Shown here piece after piece: positions 48,331 through 59,874 of a DNA stretch of 64,000 nucleotides. Source of the DNA: Brassica napus (lineage: Eukaryota > Streptophyta > Magnoliopsida > Brassicales > Brassicaceae); the NCBI RefSeq assembly GCF_020379485.1, contig NC_063436.1:17439389-17503388 (forward strand). Reading direction: 5' to 3'. Made by a program: the position numbers and the translations under genes. Numbering within the stretch: the stretch's first letter is position 1; every line of letters begins with the position of its first letter. Under the pieces are notes generated by a model that searched no databases, was not told where the DNA came from, and saw nothing but the letters and a program-made list of their open reading frames with translations.

Positions 48331-49010
48331 CTAGAGAGATGGAACAGAAACAATAATTAGCGATAACATAAACTAACTAGCAAAGTAAGGAGACGACAAC
48401 TAAATGATTTCAGACAAAAGCAAAAGAGGAGGAATGTGACAGAATAGCCAAACTCGAATGTCCATAAAGAGAGGAAACCAAGCATTAATATCTGTCTTCG
48501 ATATGATGTTCGGAGAGAATGTTTTTAAAGGCATGTGGTATAATCCAATATTATAGACAAACCCACTCAACCAATTCCTCCAGATTACAGACAATTAACT
48601 CAAACAAACAAAGTTATAAAAAGAGACTAAATGTTAAAACAACATACAAACAAAACAAAAAAAAAGATCAGAGCTGGAAGACAATCATCCTATTGAGAAT
48701 GTTACAAACACATCGATTAAATTAAACGAACCTTATAAGGCTAAGATAGATCCTAACATAAATATTCGTCATCATCAACTCATAATCTAATAGACAGAGA
48801 AGACAGACTCTAAGAGCTCGATCTAAGACCATCGGGATGTATCGGCGGATAAGTTAATCAGATTCATATGAATTGAAGAAAGTTATAAACTTTCGAACTA
48901 CATCTATCGAGAAACAGAGACCCAGTAAAAAAGAAAATAATTTAATAGGGAAGAAAAGCCGCATCGAGAATCACTGGGAAGGTAGTAAAGTAGATGAATC
49001 AGAAGCAAAC
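48331..49010 (-). other. 5' UTR intron of eIF4A1
   Basis: On the minus strand a donor CTCAAG-GTTTGC near 49010 and an acceptor ATCTCTCTAG two bases before the ATG frame an intron of about 680 bp in the leader. Long leader introns are common in highly expressed plant translation genes and may raise expression. The upstream promoter has an AGGGTTT telo-box-like motif near 49240 and CT-rich sequence. Confidence 0.65.
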
Positions 49011-49013
49011 CTT

Positions 49014-49716
49014 GAGTAGCTGAAGAAGAGAAAGTAGAGTGCTTTGTTGGTTAACTTAGGGAGGCTGTTTCTCCCAAACTCGGATCTAGACCGCGAACGA
49101 AGATTGAGGGTTTGTAAAAGAGAGAGAGAGAGATTGAACAATTGGTAAAGAGGCAGAGAGAAACCACGTTTTTGTCTTTATATACTCCTCCTCTCTCTCT
49201 TTCTTTTTCCTTTTTTTTTTTTACATGAGTCGTCGTCGTGCTAGGGTTTTCTCAATAAGAATCCATCTCATTTTCTTTTCGCGATTTCCGGTTTTACCCT
49301 TACTTACTTTCAGTTTACTGTTTCGGTTTGGACAGGATTTTACCAACACTAGTTCGTGTCTTAATTAACGACCTGGTTGGTGTGTCCAACGCTAGTTCGT
49401 GTCGTAATAAGTGTGTCAGGTTATGGAATCTCAAGACCCAGCAGTAGGCCCATTAATATAGTTGACTTTTTAGAATAGTTTGACTTAATTTCTGCCGTTG
49501 GATTGATTCCCCTCACTTTAACTAACGCACCTGATGATCGCTGTCTTTTGGCAACTCGCAAAAGCTCAGAGAGAATAATAACAACAGAGCAGCAGCAGAA
49601 GAAGAAGAAGTCGAATTTGGAATTGGAAACTCAAATTAATACAAAATCTCGATTTTCTGAAAACCCTCTAACAGTCCCGATCGATCGAAGAATCTCGGAT
49701 CGGCTCAGAAAATCAA
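49014..49716. promoter_or_regulatory. Divergent promoter region between eIF4A1 and the E2 gene
   Basis: About 700 bp shared by two outward-facing genes. Contains the eIF4A1 leader exon (49011 to about 49150), CT repeats, AGGGTTT near 49240, GGCCCA near 49448 and the GAAGAAG-rich E2 leader (49590-49615). Bidirectional activity is inferred only from layout. Confidence 0.45.
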
Positions 49717-52700
49717 ATGGCTTACGCATCTCGTATCATCATTCATTCCAACAAGGTACCTTCCCCTTTCTCATTTTCTCTGACGACGACTACCGTTTTT
49801 GATCTTTATTGCATAGCCACTTAAAAGTCTCTACCTTTACAGCAGAGTAATTGTTTGCTTGTTTAAATATTATGTATCTCTGTTAACACCACTTTGATGG
49901 TTGTTGTTATTATTTGTCAGCTGAAGCATGTCTCCACTTTACTGCGGCGTGAGCATTCCGTGGCAGCCCGCGGCTTCTCCAACAGCAGTACACACCCCTC
50001 TCTCACTGCAAGAGAAGGTAATTAACTCTTTCCTTAGAAGCTCATTTGAGGAAGACTGGTAGGTATCTCGTTGTCTTCAGTCATTTCCTTTTACTTGTTA
50101 CGGGGAAAGAACATCATATATCGTTTCTTCATTTACGTACATTATCATATATAATTGAAAAAATTAATATTTTTTTTTGAGTATATGCTTGTTGCTTCAG
50201 TATTTTTTGTTTTTGCCTCTTCAGATATGCTCAAGACTCGTCTGTCTTGTTCCCCGGTAGAGAGAATTTCGAAATGTCGTGCCACCACTGTAAGCCCCTT
50301 TCTCTTCAGCATAATAGCATAATCCTCTGGCGTTTTTTTAGTCGTGATGTCATTAAATGTGTTATCATATAGGTACCAATGCCTAGTGGTATTTCAACAA
50401 TGAGCACAAAAGCAATGACAGGACCAACACTTTTCAGAGAATATATAAGGTAGTTTACTCCTCTCAATCCGTTTTGCCAAAGTGCATACTTCTTGCTGCC
50501 TGCCTGAATAGAGTACGTCTAATCCTAACAGTACGCTTCTTTTGTTTGCGTATCAGCTCCCACATGCGATCAGTAAGAGGATTTTCATCCAGTTCAGGTA
50601 GTTAGCTCTTCTGTACATCTTCTATTACGGATATTTTGTGTACTACCTTATGAGTCTGTGTAACTGTGCTTTATGTTTCTAACTGGAACAACTAGTGGTT
50701 TAACTTGGTTTTTGTGTCTATTGCGGCTATTATGTTTCTGTTACTGTGAATATGCATTCCTACACGGTCCGTTTTACCAAGAGCGTCTACATATGTTTCA
50801 GATCTTCCTCCTCATCAAGAGATTGGAATGCCTTCTCTTTCGCCAACAATGACTGAGGCATGGATCTCCGGTTACTTCCTAACTACGAGTTTACGTTGTT
50901 GATTTTTTTAGATTTATACTAAATCTATCTGTCCAAACTTCAGGGTAACATTGCCAGGTGGCTGAAGAAAGAAGGTGATAAAGTCGCTCCTGGTGAAGTG
51001 CTTTGTGAAGTTGAAACTGTAATGTTAAATTTAGATTGAATCTCTTTTTTTTGTTTTCTACTATCATGTTAGAAATGTAACACTAATATCAAGCTATGTA
51101 TAGGACAAAGCAACCGTTGAAATGGAATGCATGGAAGAGGGTTATCTCGCTAAGATACTAAAAGAGGAGGGGACAAAAGCAATTCAAGTTGGGGAGGTAT
51201 GAAGATCTGTTTATTATCATGGGCTCTCATGAATTTATGATTTTGAGCTCTACGCTCCCTTTTTGTAACTGGGAGTTAAAGATTATTGAATTATGCATCA
51301 GAAAATATCTTCATTGTCATTTGTAGAATTATGTATAAATCGTTGTGCCTTTGTCCGAGTAGGTGATTGCTATCACAGTGGAAGAGGAAGAAGATATTCA
51401 AAAGTTCAAAGATTACACCCCCTCGTCTGGTGCTAGTCCCGCTGCTCCTGAAGCAAAACCAGCTCCTTCCCCACCAAAGGAAGAGAAGGTGGAGAAGCCA
51501 GCCAGTGCTCCTGAAGCCGAGACTTCTAAGCCAAGCCCTGCTCCTTCAGAAGATCGTATCTTTGCTAGTCCTCTTGCGAAAAAATTGGCTGAAGATAACA
51601 ATGTTAGTTTCGAAAAAAAAAATTATATTAAAGCTCTTGTGGTTAATCTTTGTGTTCTTAATTATCTCCAACTTTCCCCTTGAAAACATTAGGTTCCTTT
51701 GTCAAGCATCAAAGCCACAGGTCCTGAAGGACGGATAGTGAAGGCTGATGTGGAAGAGTTCTTAGGTAACATAACTCCTTTACTCTTCCCTCTCTTTACA
51801 TTGTCCTCCTGGTCATTCTTGTCTATATTAACAGTACTTACACAATCCCTGTTTCCTAATACATCTTTATGGTACAGCTTCACGCGGTAAAGAAACTACT
51901 GCCAAGCCTTCCAAGCCCACCGATTCGAAGGTTCCAGCTTTGGACTATGTTGATATCCCTCACACTCAGATACGAAAGGCAATACCTATACAATGACAAC
52001 CTTATATCTCTAATTTCCCTAGTTCAAGGATTCTGAAATATGTTTATTGTATGGTATTGACAGGTCACAGCCTCGCGTTTGGCATTCTCAAAGCGAACTA
52101 TTCCTCACTACTACTTGACCGTGGATACATGTGTTGACAAAATGATGGGGTAAGTATTATGTTTCAGATGATGCATCTTGGTTCGGTCAATAGATGCTAG
52201 ACATAGCTATTTTTATATGCAGTCTGAGGAGTCAATTGAATTCATTTCAAGAGGCTAACGGGGGGAAACGTATATCTGTAAATGATCTTGTTATTAAGGT
52301 ACATTGTACTTCTATTTCTTAAAGCAAAACCAAGCCAAATCACCGTCAGTGTCCTCCATTGTGAAATCATTAATTCGAAATTGCAGGCTGCTGCATTGGC
52401 TCTACGGAAAGTTCCTCAGTGCAATAGTTCATGGACTGACGAATACATCCGCCAGTAAGTGGATTTTGCTGCTTCACATGTTCATGACAACTTTGCAAAT
52501 CATCTAATTATTTTGTTAATTTTTTTCCTTTGTTTATGTACAGATTTAGCAATGTGAACATCAATGTCGCAGTACAAACAGAAAACGGGCTTTACGTTCC
52601 TGTTGTCAAGGTGCGAGAGCACTCTCAATACAGTTATCAAACCTTCCATTGCAGAGAATTTTGATTTTTTTTTTAACTTCACTTCATCAATTGTACTTAA

Positions 52701-53322
52701 TTCCAGGACGCGGACAAGAAAGGACTGTCCACAATTGGAGAAGAGGTTCGGTTCTTGGCTCAGAAGGCTAAAGAAAACAGCTTGAAGCCTGAAGATTATG
52801 AGGTTTGATTAGGATTATGCCACTGCTTTACTAATAATGCTTCTTCGAAAGCGAATCAGCTCAAAATGTTTCTTTTGACAGGGAGGAACATTCACAGTTT
52901 CCAACCTGGGAGGACCTTTTGGCATCAAACAGTTCTGTGCCGTCATCAATCCACCTCAAGCTGCTATTCTAGCTATTGGCTCCGGTAACTACTTACACAC
53001 ACATATTCTTTCCATTCATCCATTGAAGTTTCTTCCCAGGTAATTGTATTGTTGTGTCTGTATCTCAAAACAGCTGAGAAGAGAGTTGTTGCTGGTGGTG
53101 ACCCTGACCAGTTCAACGTCGCTTCTTACATGTCTGTAACACTTAGCTGTGACCACCGCGTAATAGATGGTACATATTATTTCCATTCATATCCAATTAT
53201 AATCATCATCACTTGAAAAGGTCTAATAGTAAGTCTGCCGTCCTTGTGCAGGTGCTATTGGAGCTGAATGGTTGAAGGCATTCAAGGGCTACATCGAGAC
53301 CCCAGAGTCTATGTTGCTCTAA
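49717..53322 (+). CDS. Dihydrolipoamide acetyltransferase, E2 of mitochondrial pyruvate dehydrogenase
   Basis: A many-exon gene. Exon 1 [13 protein letters not shown] and exon 2 [20 protein letters not shown] form the mitochondrial presequence. One lipoyl domain follows: [20 protein letters not shown], then [13 protein letters not shown], where the Lys of ETDKA is lipoylated. A Pro/Ala/Glu-rich linker ([20 protein letters not shown]) leads to the E1/E3-binding domain [17 protein letters not shown] and [17 protein letters not shown], then the catalytic core with [51 protein letters not shown] and the active-site motif [19 protein letters not shown]. Ends PESMLL with TAA at 53320. About 540 residues; the catalytic His and Asp are present. 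It transfers the acetyl group to CoA in the matrix. It corresponds to At3g13930. Confidence 0.94.
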
Positions 53323-53780
53323 ACTCTCCACACACACACACGTCAAAGCTAAAGCTCATAAGAGTATGACATTAAATTTCTCTGGTTTCGACTGTTTCTA
53401 CCAGATTTGTTCCCTTTAGCCCCTTGTGCATGCCTTCCAAAGTTGCTTGCTATTGCCATTCTCTACGTTGAGTTGACAGATTCTTTTCCCAAAATAAAAT
53501 CAGGAATCTAACAAGTTTATTACTGTTAAATGGATTGTTGGTTTCATCATGGGATGGCATCACAATAAAACCGATTTATTATTTTTTAATCATAACTAGT
53601 GATGAGTGTTTCTTCCTACAACAGAAGCATCTTGTGATAAGTCTTAGTAGTGGTGGTATAGTTAACTATATGAGAGATTAAAACCTGGAACACATAAATA
53701 ATTATTTTAACATATAGATGTAGTCATCATGTTTAATAAGCGTAAATAGTTTATACTTGTGTGATTAGGTGCATGCTATA
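53323..53780. other. E2 gene 3' flank
   Basis: Probable 3' UTR with a (CA)n stretch at 53328-53341, a possible AATAAA signal near 53493 and then AT-rich spacer up to the Helitron. Confidence 0.5.
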
Positions 53781-56022
53781 TCCCCTATATATTAATTGAG
53801 AAACATTTGAAAAGTTGTAACCTCAATTTTGTATTAATTAAAAGAAGTCCCAATGCATAGGTGGCACTCAATTAGGTAGTCAATTACATTCAATTGAAAA
53901 ATAAGTAGGTCCACATTCGATTTTTATATGTTGTTAGATACATAAGTTGGTCAAACTATATGATATAATGATATGATATGATATTTTCTTTCCTAAATAA
54001 AACCTACGGAATTACCATAAATGACTAATATATATATATGACAATTAATGATTTTAATAATAAAGATTTGATAACAATTTATATCTCCTCCATCATTTTT
54101 TGTTTAATTTTATATTATTAAAATAAATTAAACAATCAAATTAGCTATAAAAATAAAATTTAGATTTTTTCATATATGTTATATTTTGAATTTTTAAAAA
54201 CGACAATAAATGACTAAAACTATTAAAATTATTATGTTAAAAATTAATGATCAATGGTTTAACATTTTTATTATAAGAAGATACACATGATTTTAAAACC
54301 ATATGAGTAAAAAATATCATTTAATAATAAAATAAATATATATATATATATATATATAGATTAAACACTATATACCATAAGATTACATAAATATTTTAAT
54401 ATCAAAACTTTCAATGAATTTTCAAGAACATTTATAAATTATAAACTTATTAAAGATTTCAGAATGAAAATTTTGTTATCGATGATTTAAATATTTTGTT
54501 ATAAAACGATATGAATGATCATAGAACCGTATGATTATAAATTCTTATTTAATAAATAACTATACAAAATATACTATTCTTAGAAAAATAGGTTGGTCCA
54601 TCTTAATTTATATTACACTTTTTATTAAACTAACTATCGAATTGATAAATAACGTACCAAAAAATGTTTTGCAATTTCCTTAAATAAAATCTACGAAATT
54701 ACCTAATATGAATAATAAATATTTGATAACAATTTTTGTATCTTAGTTCTTTTTTTTTAAATTTATATTATTAAAAGATATTTAAAAATCACATTAAATA
54801 TATAATAAAAACATTTATATTTTTTCTTATATGTTATATTTTGAATTTTTCAAAACGTCTATAAATTATTAGAAATTTGAAGATTCCCACTCTGAAAATT
54901 TTGTGATCAATAATTAATTTCTTGTCATAATAAGTTACAAATGATCATAAAATTGTATTAATATGAACTTTTATTTAATATTATAAGAAGATACACATGC
55001 TTTTAAAACCATATGAGTAAAAAATATCATTTAATAATAAAACATATATATATATATATAGATTATACTATATACCATAAGATTACATAAGTATTTTAAT
55101 ATTAAAACTTTCAATGAATTTTCAAAAACATTTATAAATTATAAACTTATTAAATATTTCACATTGAAAATTTTGTTATCGATGATTTAAATATTCAGTT
55201 ATAAAATGATATGAATGATCATAGAACTGTATGATTATAAATTTTCATTTAATAAATAACTATATAAAATATACTATTCTTAGAAAATAGGTTGATCCAT
55301 CTTAACTTACATTATATTTTTTATTAAACTAACTATCGAATTGATAAATAATCTACCAAATATTTTTTTGCACTTTCCTTAATTAGAAGCTACGAAATTA
55401 CCTAATATGATTAACGTATATATGAAAATTAATTATTATGAATAATAAATAATTGATAACAATTTTGTATCTTAGTTCTTTTTTTAATTTTATATTATTG
55501 AAAGATATTAAAAAATTACATTAAATATATAATAAAAACATTTATATTTTTTCTTATATGTTATATTTTGAATTTTTTAAAACGTCTATATATTATTAGA
55601 AATTTGAATATTTTCAATCTGAAAATTTTGTGATCAATAGATTATTTTTTTTGTTATAATAAGTTACAAATGATCATAAAATATAATGCATATGAATTTT
55701 TATATAATAAATATTCAAACTAAATATATATATATATATATATATACTAATGATTTAAAGCAACAAGATTGGCTGATCAATTTATCGTCCAGTTGAAATC
55801 TTTCAAAAGTATGTGAAAGACTAAAGTCAAAGTAAATATGGATTTAGAATAGTAGTTATATTTTACTAACCGAAATACCGAAAAAAATCGAATCGAACCG
55901 AAACCAACCCGATATCCGGATTGAACACCCCTAATCCAAATGAAGCCAAATTATTGTTTCATTCTCCAAAATATAATAAAAATAATAACTTAATCCCGCG
56001 CAAGGCGCGGGTCTTATCCTAG
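53781..56022 (+). mobile_element. Non-autonomous Helitron of 2.2 kb
   Basis: It starts TCCCCTATATATTAATTGAG after a host A. It ends with hairpin CCCGCGC-AAG-GCGCGGG, then TCTTATC and terminal CTAG before a host T. These are Helitron end signatures. It holds no Rep/helicase frame. The interior is very AT-rich and made mainly of three diverged copies of one sequence, listed separately. Its end resembles, in orientation-corrected form, the smaller Helitron at 13654-14636 (same hairpin-plus-CTAG plan), but the two 5' ends differ after the first few bases. Confidence 0.8.
53990..55790 (+). repeat. Three diverged tandem copies inside the Helitron
   Basis: Landmarks recur in order three times: CCTAAATAAAACCTACGGAA (53992), CCTTAAATAAAATCTACGAA (54678) and CCTTAATTAGAAGCTACGAA (55377); also ATTTGATAACAATTT at 54066, ATTTGATAACAATTTT at 54721 and AATTGATAACAATTTT at 55451. 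The second landmark TTATAAGAAGATACACATG is at 54271 and 54981. Unit length is about 650-730 bp. Each unit has its own (TA)n run. Confidence 0.75.
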
Positions 56023-56478
56023 TTCTACTATTAATTAAGCAAAAACAATAACTCGTAAAAGAACCCTAGCGGCCTGAAAAGAAAGTTACATCTCATCTGT
56101 AAGAAAACTGAAAAATAGAAAATGGGGAAAAGTGAGACAGAGGGAGAGAAGGAGGTAGGTCTCTTGCCCTACAATATCTGCCTAACCCACCTAGCATATA
56201 TCACATGTAATCCTATAATTCTCAATTTTCAAATTAGTTTCCTAAAACCAAAATGAGGAAGGAAAAAAAAGAAGAAAAGATGATTATGATGATCCATCTG
56301 AATGACTAAAACGGGAAGTTATGCTCTAAAGTGGAAATATCACTTAGTCCACAGGTCTTACCTCCTTTTTCATCTACTTTATGCACACACAAAAAACGAT
56401 CATGTATCCTTAATCTACTTTATTCACATCGTGATGATCGCCAATATCTACCACCTTCCTAATACATAGATTACCACC
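56023..56478. other. Spacer between Helitron and Copia element
   Basis: AT-rich sequence interrupted by purine-rich patches (56120-56160, 56250-56285). No gene seen. CCACC at 56474-56478 is the target site of the Copia insertion. Confidence 0.5.
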
Positions 56479-56772
56479 TGTTGGATAATTCCAAGCTTGT
56501 GGAAACTTAACATATTATTAAATGTTTAATATGTTAAGATAAACACAATAAGGAAACCTAGAAATAGGAAAAGGAAGTTTCTATTTAGGTTAGGTTTGTG
56601 TTTTTCATATCCCACATGTTAAAGGGAATTATCTTTCATATAAATATAGGTCTAATGGAGAGGTGTTCTATATGATCTAAGTGAAACATATTGAGAGCTT
56701 TAGTTTTGAGTAGTTTCTAAAGCTAATAAGAAAAGTTGTTCTTATAACTCCTTGTGTTTCTAAGAGATTTGA
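56479..56772 (+). repeat. Left LTR of Copia element
   Basis: 294 bp. Contains TATAAATATAGG near 56638, a likely promoter TATA region, with the transcript expected to start downstream of it. The same bases are in the right LTR. Confidence 0.9.
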
Positions 56773-56838
56773 ATTGGTATCAGAGCCTCAGGTTGGAGAC
56801 TCGATCTAAGCTTAAGTTGTAGCTTAAGATCCTGGTGC

Positions 56839-59373
56839 TTGGGAACAAGAGATCGCGACGGCAAGATGGCTGACGTGACTAGGGCTCCACGCACGAAGGA
56901 CTTTGGATCTACATCTATCCAATGTCCGATGTTGTCATCGACAAACTACACAGTTTGGTCGATGAGGATGAAGGTTCTACTACGTGTTCATGAAGTGTGG
57001 GACACAATCGAACCCGGTTCAGATGATCAAAAGAAGAACGATGTTGCGATAGCTCTTTTGTTTCAATCTGTTCCCGAAACATTGATTCTCCAGGTGGGAG
57101 AACAAACCGCATCAAAAGAGATCTGGAACGCCATCAAGTCGCGACACCTAGGAGCTGATCGTGTAAGGGAGGCGAGACTTCAGACGTTGATGGCGGAGTT
57201 TGACAGGTTGAAGATGGATGATTCAGATACGGTCGATGACTTCGCGGGGAAGATATCGGGCCTATCATCCAAAGCAACCTCGTTGGGAGAAAACATAGAA
57301 GAATCCAAGATGGTCAAGAAGTTCTTAAAGGGTCTTCCAAGACACAAGTATATCCAGATCGTAGCATCACTTGAGCAAGTCCTAGATCTCAACTCAACGG
57401 GGTTTGAAGACATAGTTGGAAGGCTTAAGGCATACGAGGAGCGTGTAGGAGAAGAAACTCAGAAAGAAGACCAAGGGAAGCTGATGTTTTCGAACAATGA
57501 AGAGCATAGTCAGAGGGGCTATGAGAATTCTCGTGGTAGAGGAAGAGGAAGGAACGGTAGAGGCAGAGGTCGAGGTAGGTCACACAACCAAAACCGTGCG
57601 TCACACACCGAAGATAACAACTCGAAGAAGAATCGTTCAAAGCTGATATGTTGGAGATGTGACAAGCCTGGTCACTACGCAACTGTCTGTCCCGAAAAGA
57701 CAGAGAAGAATCAAGAAACTAACCTAAACGAGACAGAAGAGGCTGATGCACTCTATGTACACGAGGTGGTGTTTTTGAACGAAGATAAGGTGATTCTGAA
57801 GAATCTTGATATCGACAAAGGCAGTGCAAGTGTCTGGTATTTGGATAATGGAGCGAGCAATCACATGACAGGGAACAAGGAGTTCTTTTCGAGTTTGAAT
57901 CTCAACACCAAAGGGAAGGTGAAGTTTGGTGATGGATCGTGTGTTGATATTATAGGAAAGGGTGTGGTTACTTTTGTGTGCAAGACTGGAGAGAAGAAGG
58001 CACTCAAAGACATATACTACATACCCGATCTGAAGCACAATATATTGAGTCTTGGGCAAGCAACAGAGAACGGATGTGAGGTTAACATGAAAGATGTCTA
58101 CTTAACGCTCACAGATTCGCATGGAAGGTTGCTAGTTCGTGTGACAAGATCTCCAAACCATCTCTACAAGACCCCTATGGAGGTAAGCTACCCGGAGTGT
58201 TTACATGTCAGGGACGTAGATGCTACATGGAGATGGCATGCTCGACTAGGACATATAAGCTATGGAGTGATGAATAACATGGTAAGGAAGGAGATGGTCG
58301 TAGGAATGCCGTGTGTAACACATGAAGAAAGCATGTGTGACGCATGTCTCGCAGGGAAGCAGATCAGACAGTCATTCCCGACCAAAGCTATGTTTCGTGC
58401 GACAAAGCCATTAGAGTTATTGCATGGAGATTTGTGCGGACGAATCGCACCACCAACACCAGCATATAATCATGAGGCATTCTATCGGTTCAAAAGATTT
58501 CACACCGATAGAGGAGGAGAGTTTGCCTCAGCTATGTTCAATCTAGGTTGCACCGATAGAGGAGGAGAGGTTGCCTCAGATGTGTTCAATCTAGGATGCA
58601 CCGATAGAGGAGGAGAGATTGCCTCAGATGAGTTCAACCTATCTTGTAAAGAAGATTGGGTTGAAGCTATGGAAGACGAGTTGGAGTCTATCAAAAGAAA
58701 CAAGATATGGGAGCTTGTAGATAGATCGACTGGTTCTGAGAAGAAAGGAGAAGATGATCGAGTTTGTGTGTTACACAAGACGTTGCGTGTGTTACGCCAG
58801 GCACCCAGAGCATGGAGTGTGAAACTTGATCAGGTACCATCAGTGTACTGCAAGACTGAAGGAGGAGACGTCTTGATCATAGCCATCTACGTTGATGATC
58901 TATTTGTGACAGGAACTTCACTTAAGGTGATTAGGCAATTCAAGGAGGAGATGTCTAAGAAGTTCGAGATGTCAGATCTAGGTATGCTAACGTACTACCT
59001 TGGCATAGAGGTGATTCAAGGAGCAGACGGAATCAGAATAAAGCAAGAGACGTATGCTCAAGGAATCATGTGTGACACAAAGATGGAAGTGTGTAACACG
59101 ACTCACGTAGGAGTGTGTAACACGACTCACAGAGGAGTGTGTGACACAAAGGTGGAAGCGTGTGACACAATGCACGTACCAATGGAGTCAAGGTTCTCAA
59201 AGGCTGAAGATGAACCAGAGATAAATCAGTTGGGTGTTGAGCAGAAGGCCGACATCCTTCCCAGAGCTCACGTACGCAAGATGGCAGATGTGACCATAGT
59301 TATCATCGTAGTGAGCTTCAGCCACAAGACTCATCGCAACTTAAGTGAAGAGGTCATGAGAAGGTTCTACTAG
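56839..59373 (+). CDS. Copia Gag-Pol polyprotein with in-frame deletions
   Basis: An uninterrupted frame of 844 codons. Gag (residues about 1-230) has STNYTVWSMRMKVLLRVHEV and a UBN2-like helical region. A Gly/Arg-rich stretch follows, then the zinc knuckle CWRCDKPGHYATVC (about 271-284). Protease WYLDNGASNHMTG (about 332) has Asn in place of the usual Ser/Thr after the catalytic Asp. The GAG-pre-integrase has WHARLGHI and CDACLAGKQ. Integrase keeps HGDLCG and then jumps to TDRGGEFAS, repeated three times; the glutamate part is gone. RT has DWVEAMEDELESIKRNKIWE, then VLRQAPRAW, then YVDDLFVTG (about 684), with the region between removed. RNase H is mostly missing. Gag looks complete, so the element may move with enzymes supplied in trans. 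Confidence 0.88.
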   Translation: MGTRDRDGKMADVTRAPRTKDFGSTSIQCPMLSSTNYTVWSMRMKVLLRVHEVWDTIEPGSDDQKKNDVAIALLFQSVPETLILQVGEQTASKEIWNAIKSRHLGADRVREARLQTLMAEFDRLKMDDSDTVDDFAGKISGLSSKATSLGENIEESKMVKKFLKGLPRHKYIQIVASLEQVLDLNSTGFEDIVGRLKAYEERVGEETQKEDQGKLMFSNNEEHSQRGYENSRGRGRGRNGRGRGRGRSHNQNRASHTEDNNSKKNRSKLICWRCDKPGHYATVCPEKTEKNQETNLNETEEADALYVHEVVFLNEDKVILKNLDIDKGSASVWYLDNGASNHMTGNKEFFSSLNLNTKGKVKFGDGSCVDIIGKGVVTFVCKTGEKKALKDIYYIPDLKHNILSLGQATENGCEVNMKDVYLTLTDSHGRLLVRVTRSPNHLYKTPMEVSYPECLHVRDVDATWRWHARLGHISYGVMNNMVRKEMVVGMPCVTHEESMCDACLAGKQIRQSFPTKAMFRATKPLELLHGDLCGRIAPPTPAYNHEAFYRFKRFHTDRGGEFASAMFNLGCTDRGGEVASDVFNLGCTDRGGEIASDEFNLSCKEDWVEAMEDELESIKRNKIWELVDRSTGSEKKGEDDRVCVLHKTLRVLRQAPRAWSVKLDQVPSVYCKTEGGDVLIIAIYVDDLFVTGTSLKVIRQFKEEMSKKFEMSDLGMLTYYLGIEVIQGADGIRIKQETYAQGIMCDTKMEVCNTTHVGVCNTTHRGVCDTKVEACDTMHVPMESRFSKAEDEPEINQLGVEQKADILPRAHVRKMADVTIVIIVVSFSHKTHRNLSEEVMRRFY
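58503..58646 (+). repeat. Three 48-bp tandem repeats in the integrase remnant
   Basis: Units at 58503-58550, 58551-58598 and 58599-58646 each encode a 16-residue block (TDRGGEFASAMFNLGC, TDRGGEVASDVFNLGC, TDRGGEIASDEFNLSC). They differ at a few positions. The first has Phe after GGE, as in intact integrases (TDxGGEF). Confidence 0.9.
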
Positions 59374-59580
59374 AACTGGACCGATTCTAAGAAGAAGCGG
59401 TACAGAAGCAAGGAGAGCATCCGGTCTAACCTTGAGAAAGATGTGAATCCAATGGGTGGATTCGTACACCGTGGTGTGGTGGATGATGATTACTTGATGA
59501 TTGAGTTCAAGCAAATGAGGAGCTTAATCGGAGTTCAAGAAATTGATCTCCCTAATTCAAGTTGGAATTAAGGGGGTGAA

Positions 59581-59874
59581 TGTTGGATAATTCCAAGCTT
59601 GTGAAAACTTAACATATTATTAGATGTTTAATATGTTAAGATAAACACAATAAGGAAACCTAGAAATAGGAAAAGGAAGTTTCTATTTAGGTTAGGTTTG
59701 TGTTTTCCATATCCCACATGTTAAAGGGAATTATCTTTCATATAAATATAGGTCTAATGGAGAGGTGTTCTATATGATCTAAGTGAAACATATTGAGAGC
59801 TTTAGTTTTGAGTAGTTTCTAAAGCTAATAAGAAAAGTTGTTCTTATAACTCCTTGTGTTTCTAAGAGATTTGA
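59581..59874 (+). repeat. Right LTR of Copia element
   Basis: 294 bp, aligned to the left LTR with three substitutions (GTGAAAAC for GTGGAAAC, TTAGATG for TTAAATG, TTTTCCAT for TTTTTCAT) and no indel. CCACC follows directly. Confidence 0.9.

Larger units (their letters stand above)
56479..59874 (+). mobile_element. Ty1/Copia LTR retrotransposon, internally deleted, recent
   Basis: Two 294-bp LTRs (56479-56772 and 59581-59874) differ at only three positions by my reading. A 5-bp target duplication CCACC flanks the element. TGGTATCAGAGCC at 56775-56787 is a primer-binding site complementary to initiator tRNA-Met. AAGGGGGTGAA just before the right LTR is the polypurine tract. LTRs start TGTTGG but end TTTGA rather than CA, an unusual terminus supported by both LTRs and the TSD. 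The interior encodes one frame, described separately. Confidence 0.93.

Noticed and set aside
59374..59580. Separate small gene after the Copia frame
   Set aside because: The sequence continues as the tail of the Pol region (GVQEIDLPNSSWN) and the polypurine tract; it belongs to the retrotransposon.
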